DNA of 64,000 nt. Origin: Polaribacter marinaquae (lineage in GTDB: Bacteria; Bacteroidota; Bacteroidia; Flavobacteriales; Flavobacteriaceae). Position numbers and translations under genes: made by a program. The stretch's first letter is position 1. The number at the start of each line of letters is the position of its first letter. Under the pieces are notes generated by a model that saw nothing but the letters and a program-made list of their open reading frames with translations, ran no database searches and was not told the origin of the DNA. The stretch lies in the NCBI RefSeq assembly GCF_038019025.1, contig NZ_CP150496.1, forward strand, positions 833,501-897,500. The letters are read 5' to 3'. Positions 36,413 to 47,098 of this stretch are shown piece after piece.

Positions 36413-39400
36413 ATGACAAATGTTTTTCTTAGGATTCTTGAATTTGGGGAAGTTCAGAATCTAAAAAACAAAAGAAATAACTTTACATTATCTTTTTTGT
36501 TAATTGCATTTTTAACAATTACTAATAATTCTTACTCACAAACAATTCCTGGTACAGGTACAGTAACCTCAAATTGCGGTAACTGTACACCTACAAATTG
36601 GTTAGATACTGGTGGTACACCAGATATTTCTAATAGATTTAATACCGGTGGACAAGGAAGTGCTGGTGGTAATGCTACTTGGGTAAACCCTCTACCTCTG
36701 CCTCCAACAGGAGACTTAACATGGGTATCTATTAGAGATATTGGTGATGGTATAGGTTTAGCTGGTTCAGAAGAATCTGTAACTGCTATTATGGGAGAGT
36801 TAGTAGCAAACAAAATTTATATTTTAAAAATTTACACACTTACAGCTTTATCAAATGCAGACGGTACTGATCCAGCCAATTCTTATTATTCTGGAACTTA
36901 TATGGATCAATTTGATTTTGAAATCGATAATAATGGAAGACAAACTATTTCATCTATAACTAGAGATAAATGGGGAACTAACAATATTGTTTTTATTGCA
37001 CAACCTAATTCTGGTAACATGAATATCTCATTTTACCCAAGAACAGATGCAGACGAAGGTCCGTTTCCATATCAAGGTTTAGAAAGTTTACAAATAGCAA
37101 TAGAATTAAATGCGATCGAAGAATTAGATACTGATAATGATGGCGTACCAGATATTGTAGATGTTGATGATGATAATGATGGTATTCTAGATACAGAAGA
37201 GTTAACAGTAGGTGCAACCACTTATGATCCTTTAGGTGATGAAGATGGTGATAAACTGCCAAATTATCTAGATACTAGAGATGATGGTACTGGTGATGGC
37301 TCTAACACAAGTTATATAGATTCAAACTCAGATGGTGTTCCTGATATTTTTGATTTTGATAATGACGGTATTCCTAATCACTTAGATTTAGATACCGATA
37401 ATGACGGAATTCCCGATAACATCGAAGCTCAAACCACAAATGGATACATTGCCCCAAGTGGATCTGTTGGAAACGGATTTACCGACATTGATAATGATGG
37501 GTTAGACGATAATTATGATCCAGTAGTTGCTGGTGCAACAGCAGGTGTTGCAATTATTCCTGTAAATTCTGAAAATGACGGAGAGCCAGATTATAAAGAC
37601 TTAGATTCTGATAATGATACTGTACCTGATACTGTAGAAGCTAATTTAATTTTAAGCGGCAACGTTGGCGAAAATGGTTTAGATAATATTTATGATAATG
37701 AAGATAATTATACAGACGTAAACGGATCTTTCGATAATACTCAAGTAGACAACTTTCCAGATCAAGACAATAATGCTAGTTTAGGATTGCCAAATGACGT
37801 AAATTGGAGAGATGTATCTGTTGCTGGTTTCATTGATACAGACGGTGACGGTATCGCTAATTCTGTAGATATCGACAATGATAATGATGGAATTATTGAT
37901 ACATTAGAAGGTTATGCTACCGAATGTGCTAAATATGATAATGGATTTATAGAATCTGAAGTTAGTATTGTAAACTCTAATAATATTATTGGAGAACCAG
38001 ACGGTAATTTCGGGCAAGTTTATAACGGCACTAGTACCTTTGATTTTGATTTCGGACAAACCTATCCTGCAGGAACTCAATATCAAATTACCTGGAGAAG
38101 AAGAAATAATGTAACTACGGGCACAGCATATATAGATTTAAGCGAATCTTCTGATAACAGCACTTATTTATTACACCCCATACGTCCGCAAAGTACTAAT
38201 AATGTTACTTTTCAAAATACAATTGTAACTTCAAACGTAAGTTTTAGATATCTTAGATTTGCAAAAGGTACTATAAACACAGTAGATTATGAAGTCGATG
38301 CCATCGGAATTATACAAAATACAAATTGTTCTTTAGATAGTGACAACGATGGTGTACCAAACTATTTAGATTTAGATAGTGACAACGATGGTATTCCAGA
38401 TAACATTGAAGCGCAAGCTACAAACGCATACATAGCTCCTAGTGGTGCACCAAACGCCGGTTTTACAGATGCAAATAATAATGGTTTAGATGATAATTAT
38501 GAAACTGCACAAGGTGGTACAGATATAACTCCTGTAAATACGGATAATTCTAATGACAGCATTCCAGATTATTTAGATTTAGATTCTGATAATGACGGAA
38601 CATCTGATAGCGCAGAAGCTAATTTGTCTTTACACGGTAATTTCGGTTTAAATGGTTTAGATTCTAGTTATGAGAATTCTGACAATTATACAGACGTTAA
38701 CGGTAATTTCGATGAAACTCCTTTTAACGACTTTCCAGACAATCCTACAGGTGGCGAAATAGATTGGAGAGATAATACAAGTACTTTTATTGATACTGAT
38801 GGAGATGGAATTCCTAACAGTGTAGATTTAGATGATGATAATGACGGAATTTTAGATACTGTAGAAGGTTGTGATGCTGCCTCTATCATATCAGAAAACC
38901 TATCTTTTACAACCGTTTCTGGTTCTGGATTTAGCTATAATGGTAACAATTTAAACTTCACAAACGGAACCGCCAATTATGTAAACAGTACGCATTCACC
39001 TGATTTTTCTACCTATGGTGTAAATGGTGACTTCGAAATGAAATTTACCCTTAATGGTAACTATACAGACTTTACAGATAGAAGAGTTGTTATTGGTATT
39101 AATGAATCTGGTACAGATTCATCTAATAGTTGGCAAGATGTAGATTTTTCTTTTTATGTAAGAGGTACCAATGAAACGCTACAAATCTATGAAAATGGTA
39201 ACTATATAGGGAATTTCGGAAACGGAGCAAGTGGAAATATACTAAGTATTAGAAAAACAGGTACAAATGTAAGCTATTTAGTGAATGGTAATGTTGTTTA
39301 TACAAGTGCACAAACCGCAAATGGAAATGATTATTACATTGACAGTTCTTTTTTCGGACAAACTTCTAACTTCGATTTAAATAATTTCCAAGTAGAATAT

Positions 39401-42400
39401 ATTAATCCTGCAGATGATTTTGATGGCGATGGAATTCTAAACTGCTTAGATTTAGATTCTGACAATGATGGAATACCTGATAATATTGAAGCTCAAAGTA
39501 CTTTAGGCTATACAGCTCCAGACGGCGTATATGATGCCAATGGTGTAGATACTGCTTATTCTGGTGGTTTAACTCCAGAAGATACAGATACAGATGGCGC
39601 TTTTGATTATTTAGATACAGATTCAGATAACGATGGTAAATTAGATAATTTTGAAGCAGGTTTAACTTTAACAGGTGTATACGGCGTAAATGGCTTAGAC
39701 AATGCTTATGATAACGGAGATAATTATAACGATGTAAACGGTTCTTTTGACAATTCGCAAAGTAATAATTTTCCTGATGAAGATGGTGATGTATTTAATT
39801 CTGGAGATGTAGATTATAGAGATGATACTTTTACAAATGATTACGATGGAGACGGCATTAGTGATGAATTAGATTTAGATGATGATAATGATGGTATTGT
39901 AGACGCAATAGAACTGGGACCTGGAAGTTGTTTAATTTCAGATCCCACAGGAGGCATATTAAACTGGAATAATGAATTCACAAACGGAGATACTACTTTT
40001 ATTTCTGGTGATGATCCTTTAGGAACATCTGCAAATTTATCTAATAACAACGTAAACATATTATTATCTAGAACCTCAAACGTACTTAGTGAAAGTGAAT
40101 TTAGAGTAAACAATGCAACAACCACTAATAGTTCTTTTAATTTAAATCAGGGAGCCTCTTTTTCTGCTTTTTCTAGACATACTATTAATTTTGATGCTCC
40201 TGTTTTTGGAATCAATTTTACAATTTACGATGTAAATGTAGATGTGAATACAATTGCAATTGATAGAGTTAAAATAATCATTACTAAGCAAGATGGTACA
40301 ACCTACAATCTTACGGCTGCAGATTATACAACTGGTGCTTCTAACTCTTTTACAGGTAATAATACTTTCTTAGGAACAAGTACAGCTTCATCAAGTATAA
40401 CAATCAACTCAATATCAGAATGGATAACACAAGTTCAAATTGTTTATGAAAACGCAGGTTCTGGTAGTATTACTGCCACTCAAAATATTGCAATTGGCGA
40501 TATCGGTTTTTGTACTCCAATAGATAGCGACGGAGATACTGTATTTGATTTTAGAGATTTAGATGCAGATAACGACGGTATTCCAGATAACATCGAAGCA
40601 CAAACTACTTCAGGATACATAGCTCCAACAGGTAGTTACAGTCTTTTTGGTATAGATTTAGCATATGACACAGGTATAACGCCTGTAAATACAGACGAAA
40701 CAGGTGAGCCAGATTATTTAGATTTAGACTCAGATGATGATGGTATCAACGATATTTTAGAATCTGGTTTAACTACTTTACCTAACAATGGTAGTACAAC
40801 TACCAACCCAGTTGGTAAAAACGGTTTAGATAACACATTAGATAATGGTGATGATTATGTTGATGTAAACGGTTCTTTTGATAATACACCTGCAGATAAT
40901 TTTACAGACGGTGATGCTGATGTTAATATTGGAGGAGATTTAGATTATAGAGATGACATTATTGGTGTAGATACAGACGGAGATGGAATTACAAATGATA
41001 TTGATATTGATGATGATAATGATGGTATACCAGACATTATAGAGGATCAAGCAGATACTTCAATTTCACCAACTTTCGCAACAAATCCAGATGCGTATTG
41101 GCCATTAGACAATAATTCTAACGATGCTTCTGGTAATGGCAATAACGAAAGACCAGAAACAAATCAACCAGATTATTCTACAGATGCAATTCAGGGAACA
41201 CATTCAGCTGAATTTAATGGAACTAATGACGTTTTAAGATATAGTCAAGATGGCGGTTTTATGGAAAGTACTTATACACATATAAGTTTTTCTGCATGGA
41301 TAAAACCAGATGACGTTTCAGGGCAAAGAGTTATTTATGAAGAAGGTGGTGCTACTAATGGTATAACATTATGGATTAACAATGGTGTAATCACATTATC
41401 AACTCGAAACGGCGGTGCAGCTAGTCAAAGAGATTTAGCACACCCTGTTTCTATAGCAGTTGATAACGCATGGCATCACGTAGCCGCAACTTTTGTAAAC
41501 GGTATTTTAACTTTGTATGTAGATGGTAACCCAGTAAGCTTAGATATTTCTGCAGACTACACAACAATTCCTAATCATACGAATGATGGTGGTCTTGGTG
41601 GTCCAATTGGTGGGGCAACAGGCGCAGGTGTTAATGGTTATTATTCTGGTTTAATTGATGCTGCCAGATATAGTAATACACCTGCAGGAGCGTTTTCTGC
41701 TGAAGACATTTCATCAGAAGTAGCTTTAGCTAGCGATTCAGATAACGACGGAATAATAAACAGCTTAGACATTGACGCCGATAACGACGGTATTCCAGAC
41801 AACATAGAAGCACAACCAACAATTGGTTACATTTCTCCGAGTGGATCAGATACTGATAACGATGGTTTAGATGATGCTTACGACCCTGATTGTGCTTTAG
41901 CGGCAGATTGTGCAGGTATTATTGGTGTAGATTTAACTGCACAAGAAAATACAGATGCATCACTTACAAATCCAGATACAATTCCTGATTATCTTGATAG
42001 CGATTCTGATGGTGACGGACTATTAGATATTGAAGAAAATGGGTTTACAGATAATACTGTAAGCGGAACAGATTCTGATAACGATGGACTAGATGATAAT
42101 TTTGAAGGAGCGAATACAAATGATAGATATGATGTTAATGATGAAATTAACACACCATCGCAAGATTTACCAGATAATGATTCAGATGTGAGTGCAACTG
42201 GAGACGTAGATTATAGAGATGATACAGAAGACCCTATAACTGCGGGTATTTTAAATAGTATTTTATGGTTAAGAGCAGATATTGACGTAACTGGTACTAC
42301 AAATGTTACAAGTTGGGTAGATCAAACAACAAGTCCTTTCACAGCAACTGCAACAACAGGTCCATCAAAAATAGAAAATGGTTTAAACTTTAACCCTAGT

Positions 42401-45400
42401 TTAGATTTTGATGAATCCAATAATGAATTTATGCAAATTACAGGTGGTATTTTAGGTAATGGTGCTACCATAAATAATATTTGGGTATATGCAGTTAGTA
42501 AATCTAATGTAAATGCTTACGCTTATAATATATCACAGGGTTTTGATGCAACAAGGTTTTATCTATTAACACCTGATAATGATCCGGGGTCAAATGATTT
42601 TGCTTTTAAATTTGGTGCACAGACAGCACTTGAGATAGACTGGGGTGCAAACACAGGCGAATTTAACTTATGGAATGCAGGTTCCAGCACATCTACATCT
42701 ACTCCATCAGGAACAAACAAAGCATTATATAGAAATGGTTTAAGACTTTTAACTGACAATTTAGGGTCCGCTGTTTTAAGTAATTCTAGTCAGAATTTAT
42801 ATATTGGTTCTTTTGATGGCACTCAAAGGTATATGAATGGTGAAATAGCAGAAATAATGGTTTTTGATGCTGTTCCATCAGCAACACAACAACAGCACAT
42901 TCAATCTTATCTTGCTATTAAATATGGAATCACATTAGATGATACTGATAATAATGCTACAATTGTTGAAGGTGACTATCTTTTAAAAGACCTTAACACA
43001 AAAGTTTGGGACTATACAAATAACAATACTTTTCACAACGATGTAGCTGGTATTGGTAGAGATGATGCAATGGCTTTAAACCAAAAGCAATCTAAATCTA
43101 TTAATTCAGATGCCATTATTACCATAGGTTTAGCCGCTATTACAGCTACAAATGCAACAAACCTAAACACGTTTACCTTAAACAAAGATTTCTTAGTTTG
43201 GGGTAATAATAATGGTAACATAAACTCAATTACAGAAACAGAATTAGTTTGTGCGCCAGAAAAAACAATTGGTAGAACCTGGAAAATAGTTGAAACAGGA
43301 AGCGTTGGTTCTACTCAAATTACAGCAAATAAAGCAATTTTAGACGCTGCATTAACAACACCTAATACAATTAAAGTATTAAAAGTAGCAGATGATGCAA
43401 ACTTTACTTCTAATGTAAACTACGTGTTGTTAACTGATACTGTTATAAATTCAGAAAATGTATATGCTGCACAGTACGATTTTAACGGTGTAAAATATTT
43501 TACATATTCAGAGATTAACGGTATTTTCTGGAATGGAGACGCAAATGCTTGGACAGGTGGAAATAGTAGCCTAATTGCTGGCGGACCAAGTACAAATGCT
43601 GCAGATCGTGACAAAGTTATGGTTATCGACTCTCAAACATCTCTTACACATGCAGTTTTAACAGAAAATGTTGTAGTAGAATGTGTTTGGATAAAAGATG
43701 ATTCTAAACTAATGGTATCAGACAATAGATATTTAGAGTTTGATGAAGATTTTATCTTAGACGGAGAAATGAAATTAATTGGCGACGGTCAATTGATACA
43801 AACACATGCTGGTTTTTCTAACGTAGAAGGAAACGGTAAATTATACAGAGATCAACAAGCTGTTGTGCCAAGTATTTACAGATATCATTATTGGTCTTCT
43901 CCTGTAAGAGAATTAAATCAAGATTCTTTTAGAGTTAAAGAAGTAATGAAAGATGGTAACGAACCTACTTCTGCGGCATCTACAATTACAGAAATAGATT
44001 GGTCTGGAAACGGTAACATTTATGATGGTGCACCTGGTGTTGCAGGCGTTACACCAATTAAAATTGCACCTTATTGGATCTATTCTTATTTTAATGGTAC
44101 TACGCAAGCAGAGTATGTTCAAAGAAGAGAATCTAGCCCGATAAAAAGAGGACAAGGTTACACGATGAAAAGTACTGGTCAAAACCCGCAAAACTTTACA
44201 TTTGTTGGTACACCTAATGATGGTTCTATAACTTTTGATGTAGATCCTGCCACAACAAGTTTGTTAGGTAATCCGTATCCAAGTGCTTTAGATGCAACAG
44301 ATTTTATCAATACAAATATTAACGAAATCGACGGTACAATTTATTTCTGGGAACATACAGGAGAAGACAAAGCAAATCCTGCAAGTTCTGAAGGTCATAA
44401 TTTAACAGGATATCAAGGTGGATACTCTCAACGAAATATTTCTATGGGAATTGCAGCCAACGGTGTGGGTAGCTTACCTGCATTAGTTTTTGACTGGACA
44501 GATGCAATTTTAAGTGGTAACACTGTAACTCAAACTGTATCCGGAATTACAACTACAGTTACAAAATCTGCAGGAAACATTGGTTTATTACCTAACATCT
44601 TAGGTGTTGGTGGTACTTTAGGAAACATTATTGGTGATATTGGTTTAACAACTAGTACTTATGATGTTACTTTTGATTTTAATGCGAAAGTAGATTTAAA
44701 ATCTATTTATTTATTTAATAATGTAATTCTACCATTAACAAATCCAACAGTAACCTTAACTCCAAACGGAGGAGCATCACCGGTTACACAAGAATTATCA
44801 GGAATTACAGGACAAGAAATTACTTTAGATTGGGAAGATGTTACATCTTTTACGATTACAACAGACAGTCCTTATAATTTAATAATAGACGATTTAAAAT
44901 TTACGAAAGGAAATTTACCAAGTTTAGGTGACGGTGTTTATCATGCGCCTAACAGATATATTGGTGTTGGTCAAGGATTCTTCGTTTCATCTTCATCTAT
45001 TGGTGGTAGAATTAGATTCGAAAATTCACAAAGAAATTATAGAGATAATAATTATGCTGCTGGCGGAACTTTCTTCTTTAAATCAAATCAGAAAAAATCT
45101 GCACAAGATCAAGAAACTAGTTTATTACCTAAATTAAAATTAGGGTTTAATTATAATGTTACAGACGAAATTAAATCGCATAGACAAATTGGTATCTCTT
45201 TTAGAAGAAACAATACTTTTGGTTATGATAATGGTTATGATAGTGATATTTACGATTTAAACAGTACAGATTTTTACTGGCATTTTCAAGAATACTCTAA
45301 CAGAAAGTTAATAATTGCGGGTGTACCTTCTCTTGAAAAAGATATGGAAATACCATTAAGCGTAATCATAGGATCTAACAACAGTTTTACTGTGCAAATT

Positions 45401-45820
45401 GATGAAGTTGAAAATATTGAAGACAATATCTATTTATTAGATAAGTTAACAAATACGTCTTACTTATTAAGTGATACAGCAACTGAATTAAACGTACCTG
45501 TTGGCACATATACCGATAGATTCTTTATTACATTTGCTAGTAAAAATGCTTTATCTGTAGAAAATGATACTATTTTAAGCGAGAATTTAGAAGTATTTAT
45601 GGATAATGATAATCGTGAAATTGTAATTAGAAATAGCGATTTATTAAACATTAAAAAAGTAGAGTTATACAATTTACTAGGTCAGAAAGTAAATACCTTT
45701 CCAAATTTAGAAAACGGTATAGAAAACAGACTTAAAATTAACAAACTACCAACTGCCATTTATACAGTGAACTTGGTTACAGAAAAAGGAAAAATTTCTA
45801 AAAAATTACTCATAGAATAA
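36413..45820 (+). CDS. Giant T9SS-exported protein with thrombospondin type 3 repeats
   Basis: 3135 residues. A signal sequence ends near NNSYSQ (residue 43). Residues of about 240-1940 hold five long modules built on calcium-binding Asp-rich thrombospondin type 3 repeats (DSDNDGIPDNIEAQ). Different beta-sandwich domains are interposed; one, at about 1560-1760, is LamG-like (SFSAWIKPDDVSGQR, AWHHVAATFVNG). A second LamG/DUF-type region (ILNSILWLRADIDV) and a long beta-rich region follow, and the C-terminus is a type A sorting domain (VELYNLLGQKVNTF, AIYTVNLVTEKGK). It is probably a cell-surface or matrix adhesin. Confidence 0.85.
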   Translation: MTNVFLRILEFGEVQNLKNKRNNFTLSFLLIAFLTITNNSYSQTIPGTGTVTSNCGNCTPTNWLDTGGTPDISNRFNTGGQGSAGGNATWVNPLPLPPTGDLTWVSIRDIGDGIGLAGSEESVTAIMGELVANKIYILKIYTLTALSNADGTDPANSYYSGTYMDQFDFEIDNNGRQTISSITRDKWGTNNIVFIAQPNSGNMNISFYPRTDADEGPFPYQGLESLQIAIELNAIEELDTDNDGVPDIVDVDDDNDGILDTEELTVGATTYDPLGDEDGDKLPNYLDTRDDGTGDGSNTSYIDSNSDGVPDIFDFDNDGIPNHLDLDTDNDGIPDNIEAQTTNGYIAPSGSVGNGFTDIDNDGLDDNYDPVVAGATAGVAIIPVNSENDGEPDYKDLDSDNDTVPDTVEANLILSGNVGENGLDNIYDNEDNYTDVNGSFDNTQVDNFPDQDNNASLGLPNDVNWRDVSVAGFIDTDGDGIANSVDIDNDNDGIIDTLEGYATECAKYDNGFIESEVSIVNSNNIIGEPDGNFGQVYNGTSTFDFDFGQTYPAGTQYQITWRRRNNVTTGTAYIDLSESSDNSTYLLHPIRPQSTNNVTFQNTIVTSNVSFRYLRFAKGTINTVDYEVDAIGIIQNTNCSLDSDNDGVPNYLDLDSDNDGIPDNIEAQATNAYIAPSGAPNAGFTDANNNGLDDNYETAQGGTDITPVNTDNSNDSIPDYLDLDSDNDGTSDSAEANLSLHGNFGLNGLDSSYENSDNYTDVNGNFDETPFNDFPDNPTGGEIDWRDNTSTFIDTDGDGIPNSVDLDDDNDGILDTVEGCDAASIISENLSFTTVSGSGFSYNGNNLNFTNGTANYVNSTHSPDFSTYGVNGDFEMKFTLNGNYTDFTDRRVVIGINESGTDSSNSWQDVDFSFYVRGTNETLQIYENGNYIGNFGNGASGNILSIRKTGTNVSYLVNGNVVYTSAQTANGNDYYIDSSFFGQTSNFDLNNFQVEYINPADDFDGDGILNCLDLDSDNDGIPDNIEAQSTLGYTAPDGVYDANGVDTAYSGGLTPEDTDTDGAFDYLDTDSDNDGKLDNFEAGLTLTGVYGVNGLDNAYDNGDNYNDVNGSFDNSQSNNFPDEDGDVFNSGDVDYRDDTFTNDYDGDGISDELDLDDDNDGIVDAIELGPGSCLISDPTGGILNWNNEFTNGDTTFISGDDPLGTSANLSNNNVNILLSRTSNVLSESEFRVNNATTTNSSFNLNQGASFSAFSRHTINFDAPVFGINFTIYDVNVDVNTIAIDRVKIIITKQDGTTYNLTAADYTTGASNSFTGNNTFLGTSTASSSITINSISEWITQVQIVYENAGSGSITATQNIAIGDIGFCTPIDSDGDTVFDFRDLDADNDGIPDNIEAQTTSGYIAPTGSYSLFGIDLAYDTGITPVNTDETGEPDYLDLDSDDDGINDILESGLTTLPNNGSTTTNPVGKNGLDNTLDNGDDYVDVNGSFDNTPADNFTDGDADVNIGGDLDYRDDIIGVDTDGDGITNDIDIDDDNDGIPDIIEDQADTSISPTFATNPDAYWPLDNNSNDASGNGNNERPETNQPDYSTDAIQGTHSAEFNGTNDVLRYSQDGGFMESTYTHISFSAWIKPDDVSGQRVIYEEGGATNGITLWINNGVITLSTRNGGAASQRDLAHPVSIAVDNAWHHVAATFVNGILTLYVDGNPVSLDISADYTTIPNHTNDGGLGGPIGGATGAGVNGYYSGLIDAARYSNTPAGAFSAEDISSEVALASDSDNDGIINSLDIDADNDGIPDNIEAQPTIGYISPSGSDTDNDGLDDAYDPDCALAADCAGIIGVDLTAQENTDASLTNPDTIPDYLDSDSDGDGLLDIEENGFTDNTVSGTDSDNDGLDDNFEGANTNDRYDVNDEINTPSQDLPDNDSDVSATGDVDYRDDTEDPITAGILNSILWLRADIDVTGTTNVTSWVDQTTSPFTATATTGPSKIENGLNFNPSLDFDESNNEFMQITGGILGNGATINNIWVYAVSKSNVNAYAYNISQGFDATRFYLLTPDNDPGSNDFAFKFGAQTALEIDWGANTGEFNLWNAGSSTSTSTPSGTNKALYRNGLRLLTDNLGSAVLSNSSQNLYIGSFDGTQRYMNGEIAEIMVFDAVPSATQQQHIQSYLAIKYGITLDDTDNNATIVEGDYLLKDLNTKVWDYTNNNTFHNDVAGIGRDDAMALNQKQSKSINSDAIITIGLAAITATNATNLNTFTLNKDFLVWGNNNGNINSITETELVCAPEKTIGRTWKIVETGSVGSTQITANKAILDAALTTPNTIKVLKVADDANFTSNVNYVLLTDTVINSENVYAAQYDFNGVKYFTYSEINGIFWNGDANAWTGGNSSLIAGGPSTNAADRDKVMVIDSQTSLTHAVLTENVVVECVWIKDDSKLMVSDNRYLEFDEDFILDGEMKLIGDGQLIQTHAGFSNVEGNGKLYRDQQAVVPSIYRYHYWSSPVRELNQDSFRVKEVMKDGNEPTSAASTITEIDWSGNGNIYDGAPGVAGVTPIKIAPYWIYSYFNGTTQAEYVQRRESSPIKRGQGYTMKSTGQNPQNFTFVGTPNDGSITFDVDPATTSLLGNPYPSALDATDFINTNINEIDGTIYFWEHTGEDKANPASSEGHNLTGYQGGYSQRNISMGIAANGVGSLPALVFDWTDAILSGNTVTQTVSGITTTVTKSAGNIGLLPNILGVGGTLGNIIGDIGLTTSTYDVTFDFNAKVDLKSIYLFNNVILPLTNPTVTLTPNGGASPVTQELSGITGQEITLDWEDVTSFTITTDSPYNLIIDDLKFTKGNLPSLGDGVYHAPNRYIGVGQGFFVSSSSIGGRIRFENSQRNYRDNNYAAGGTFFFKSNQKKSAQDQETSLLPKLKLGFNYNVTDEIKSHRQIGISFRRNNTFGYDNGYDSDIYDLNSTDFYWHFQEYSNRKLIIAGVPSLEKDMEIPLSVIIGSNNSFTVQIDEVENIEDNIYLLDKLTNTSYLLSDTATELNVPVGTYTDRFFITFASKNALSVENDTILSENLEVFMDNDNREIVIRNSDLLNIKKVELYNLLGQKVNTFPNLENGIENRLKINKLPTAIYTVNLVTEKGKISKKLLIE
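37133..42230 (+). repeat. Five long Asp-rich repeat modules in the giant protein gene
   Basis: Copies of the DSDNDGIPDNIEAQ-coding segment start near 37385, 38368, 39448, 40558 and 41768, so the period grows from about 0.98 to 1.21 kb. Within each module the order is conserved: GYIAPSG, a PVNTD segment, PDYLDLDSDNDG, NGLD-x-x-Y, DVNG-x-FD, then YRDD and DTDGDGI. Length differences come from distinct domains inserted at one point, just after the DDDNDGI-x-D-x-x-E segment. Confidence 0.8.
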
Positions 45821-45830
45821 TTCTAAAATA

Positions 45831-45860
45831 AAAAACCGAAACTTAAAAGTTTCGGTTTTT
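45831..45860. terminator. bidirectional terminator
   Basis: A 14-bp perfect stem (45831-45844 with 45847-45860) with flanking A and T runs separates the convergent giant-protein and asparaginase genes. Confidence 0.85.
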
Positions 45861-45888
45861 TTTATCTTCATATTTACATGAACGGCAA

Positions 45889-46890
45889 TTATTTTTTTTG
45901 AATATAAGAACCAGACGCTATATAGGTTTGTTTGTCTTCTTGATATTTGCTTACTCCAAAACCAGGATGAATGCAATAACTACCAAATTCTCCTTTTTTA
46001 TTTAAAGCCACATAACCAACCTGAAAGTTTTTATAATTAAGATTAGAAGAAACAATTCTTTTTACACCTTCTTCGCAAGCCTCTTGTGGCGTTCTACCTT
46101 GTCGCATTAACTCTACAATTAAAAAACTACCAACCGTTTTTAAAACTTCTTCTCCCATACCAGTTGCAGTTGCGCCACCAATAGCATTGTCTATAAACAA
46201 ACCAGAACCAATTACAGCAGAATCACCTACTCTACCTGCCATTTTATAAGCCAAACCACTTGTTGTGCATCCGCCAGAAATATCTCCATTTTTATCAATT
46301 GCCAACATACCAATCGTATCATGATTTTCGATATTGATAATTGGTTTGTATTCCGATTTTTCTTTCCATTTTTCCCAAGCTTTTTTTCGTGATGCAGTTA
46401 ATAAATTTTCTCTAACAAAACCTTTAGAAACCGCAAACTCTTCTGCTCCTTTACCCGCTAATAAAACATGCGGCGTATCTTCCATTACTTTACGCGCCAC
46501 AGAAATTGGATGTGCAATATTTTCCATACAAACCACGGCGCCATAATTTCCTTCTTTATTCATAATACACGCATCTAAAGTTACATGTCCGTCTCTATCT
46601 GGTGTACCACCGTTTCCTACCGTTGTGTTGTTTACATCTGCCTCTTCTACTCTACAACCTTGTTCTATTGCATCAATTGCAGTACCGCCATTTTTTAAAA
46701 CTTCCCATGCAGCTTTTGTAGCATTATGAAAACGCCAAGTTGCTACAACAACAGGTAAAACCGCTTTTTCATCTTTTTTAGCAATTGCATATTCTTGTAT
46801 AGTTTCTTTACATGCAATTAAAGATGAAGAAACCGTTGCAATACCCAAACCCGTTACAGATGCTTTCTTTATAAAATTTCTACGTTTCAT
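45889..46890 (-). CDS. N4-(beta-N-acetylglucosaminyl)-L-asparaginase (glycosylasparaginase)
   Basis: 333 residues from the ATG at 46888-46890, preferred because it starts directly with a twin-arginine signal (MKRRNFIKKASVTG, lipid-type cysteine in SLIAC). A start nine codons upstream would displace that signal. This Ntn hydrolase is made as a precursor that self-cleaves before the catalytic threonine in HDTIGMLAID. GRVGDSAVIGSG and GGATATGMGE form the substrate pocket. It splits the GlcNAc-Asn bond of N-glycopeptides, as in the Elizabethkingia enzyme. No companion N-glycan genes are adjacent. Confidence 0.88.
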   Translation of the reverse strand: MKRRNFIKKASVTGLGIATVSSSLIACKETIQEYAIAKKDEKAVLPVVVATWRFHNATKAAWEVLKNGGTAIDAIEQGCRVEEADVNNTTVGNGGTPDRDGHVTLDACIMNKEGNYGAVVCMENIAHPISVARKVMEDTPHVLLAGKGAEEFAVSKGFVRENLLTASRKKAWEKWKEKSEYKPIINIENHDTIGMLAIDKNGDISGGCTTSGLAYKMAGRVGDSAVIGSGLFIDNAIGGATATGMGEEVLKTVGSFLIVELMRQGRTPQEACEEGVKRIVSSNLNYKNFQVGYVALNKKGEFGSYCIHPGFGVSKYQEDKQTYIASGSYIQKK

Positions 46891-47027
46891 TAAAATAGAT
46901 TCTAAAATTTCTACCAAATATAACAGAAATTAAAATTTAGTGTTGTTTGCTGTTTCTTATTTTGATAATAATTAATAAAAACAAGTGCTTTTACCTATTG
47001 ATTATGTAAATTAAAAAAGATAACTTC

Positions 47028-47080
47028 GCTAACTTCGATTATAAGTCATTAAAACGACGAGATAATCGTATCAAATTAGC
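47028..47080. other. attC-like imperfect palindrome, left boundary of the RT module
   Basis: Nested arms pair: GCTAA (47028-47032) with TTAGC (47076-47080), CGATTAT (47036-47042) with ATAATCG (47062-47068), and GTC (47045-47047) with GAC (47056-47058). Spacers between outer and inner arms are unequal, 3 bp on the left and 7 bp on the right. The layout parallels the larger palindrome at 50057-50186. The rest of the gap, 46891-47027, shows nothing recognisable. Confidence 0.5.
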
Positions 47081-47098
47081 TGCAACCAAAACCAACCA

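Noticed and set aside
36532..45672. Many minus-strand and shifted open frames within the giant protein gene
   Set aside because: They are shadows of the Asp/Asn-rich repeat coding and show no coherent protein features.
46891..46917. Upstream start of the glycosylasparaginase gene
   Set aside because: It would put nine residues before the twin-arginine signal, which normally begins at the start methionine.
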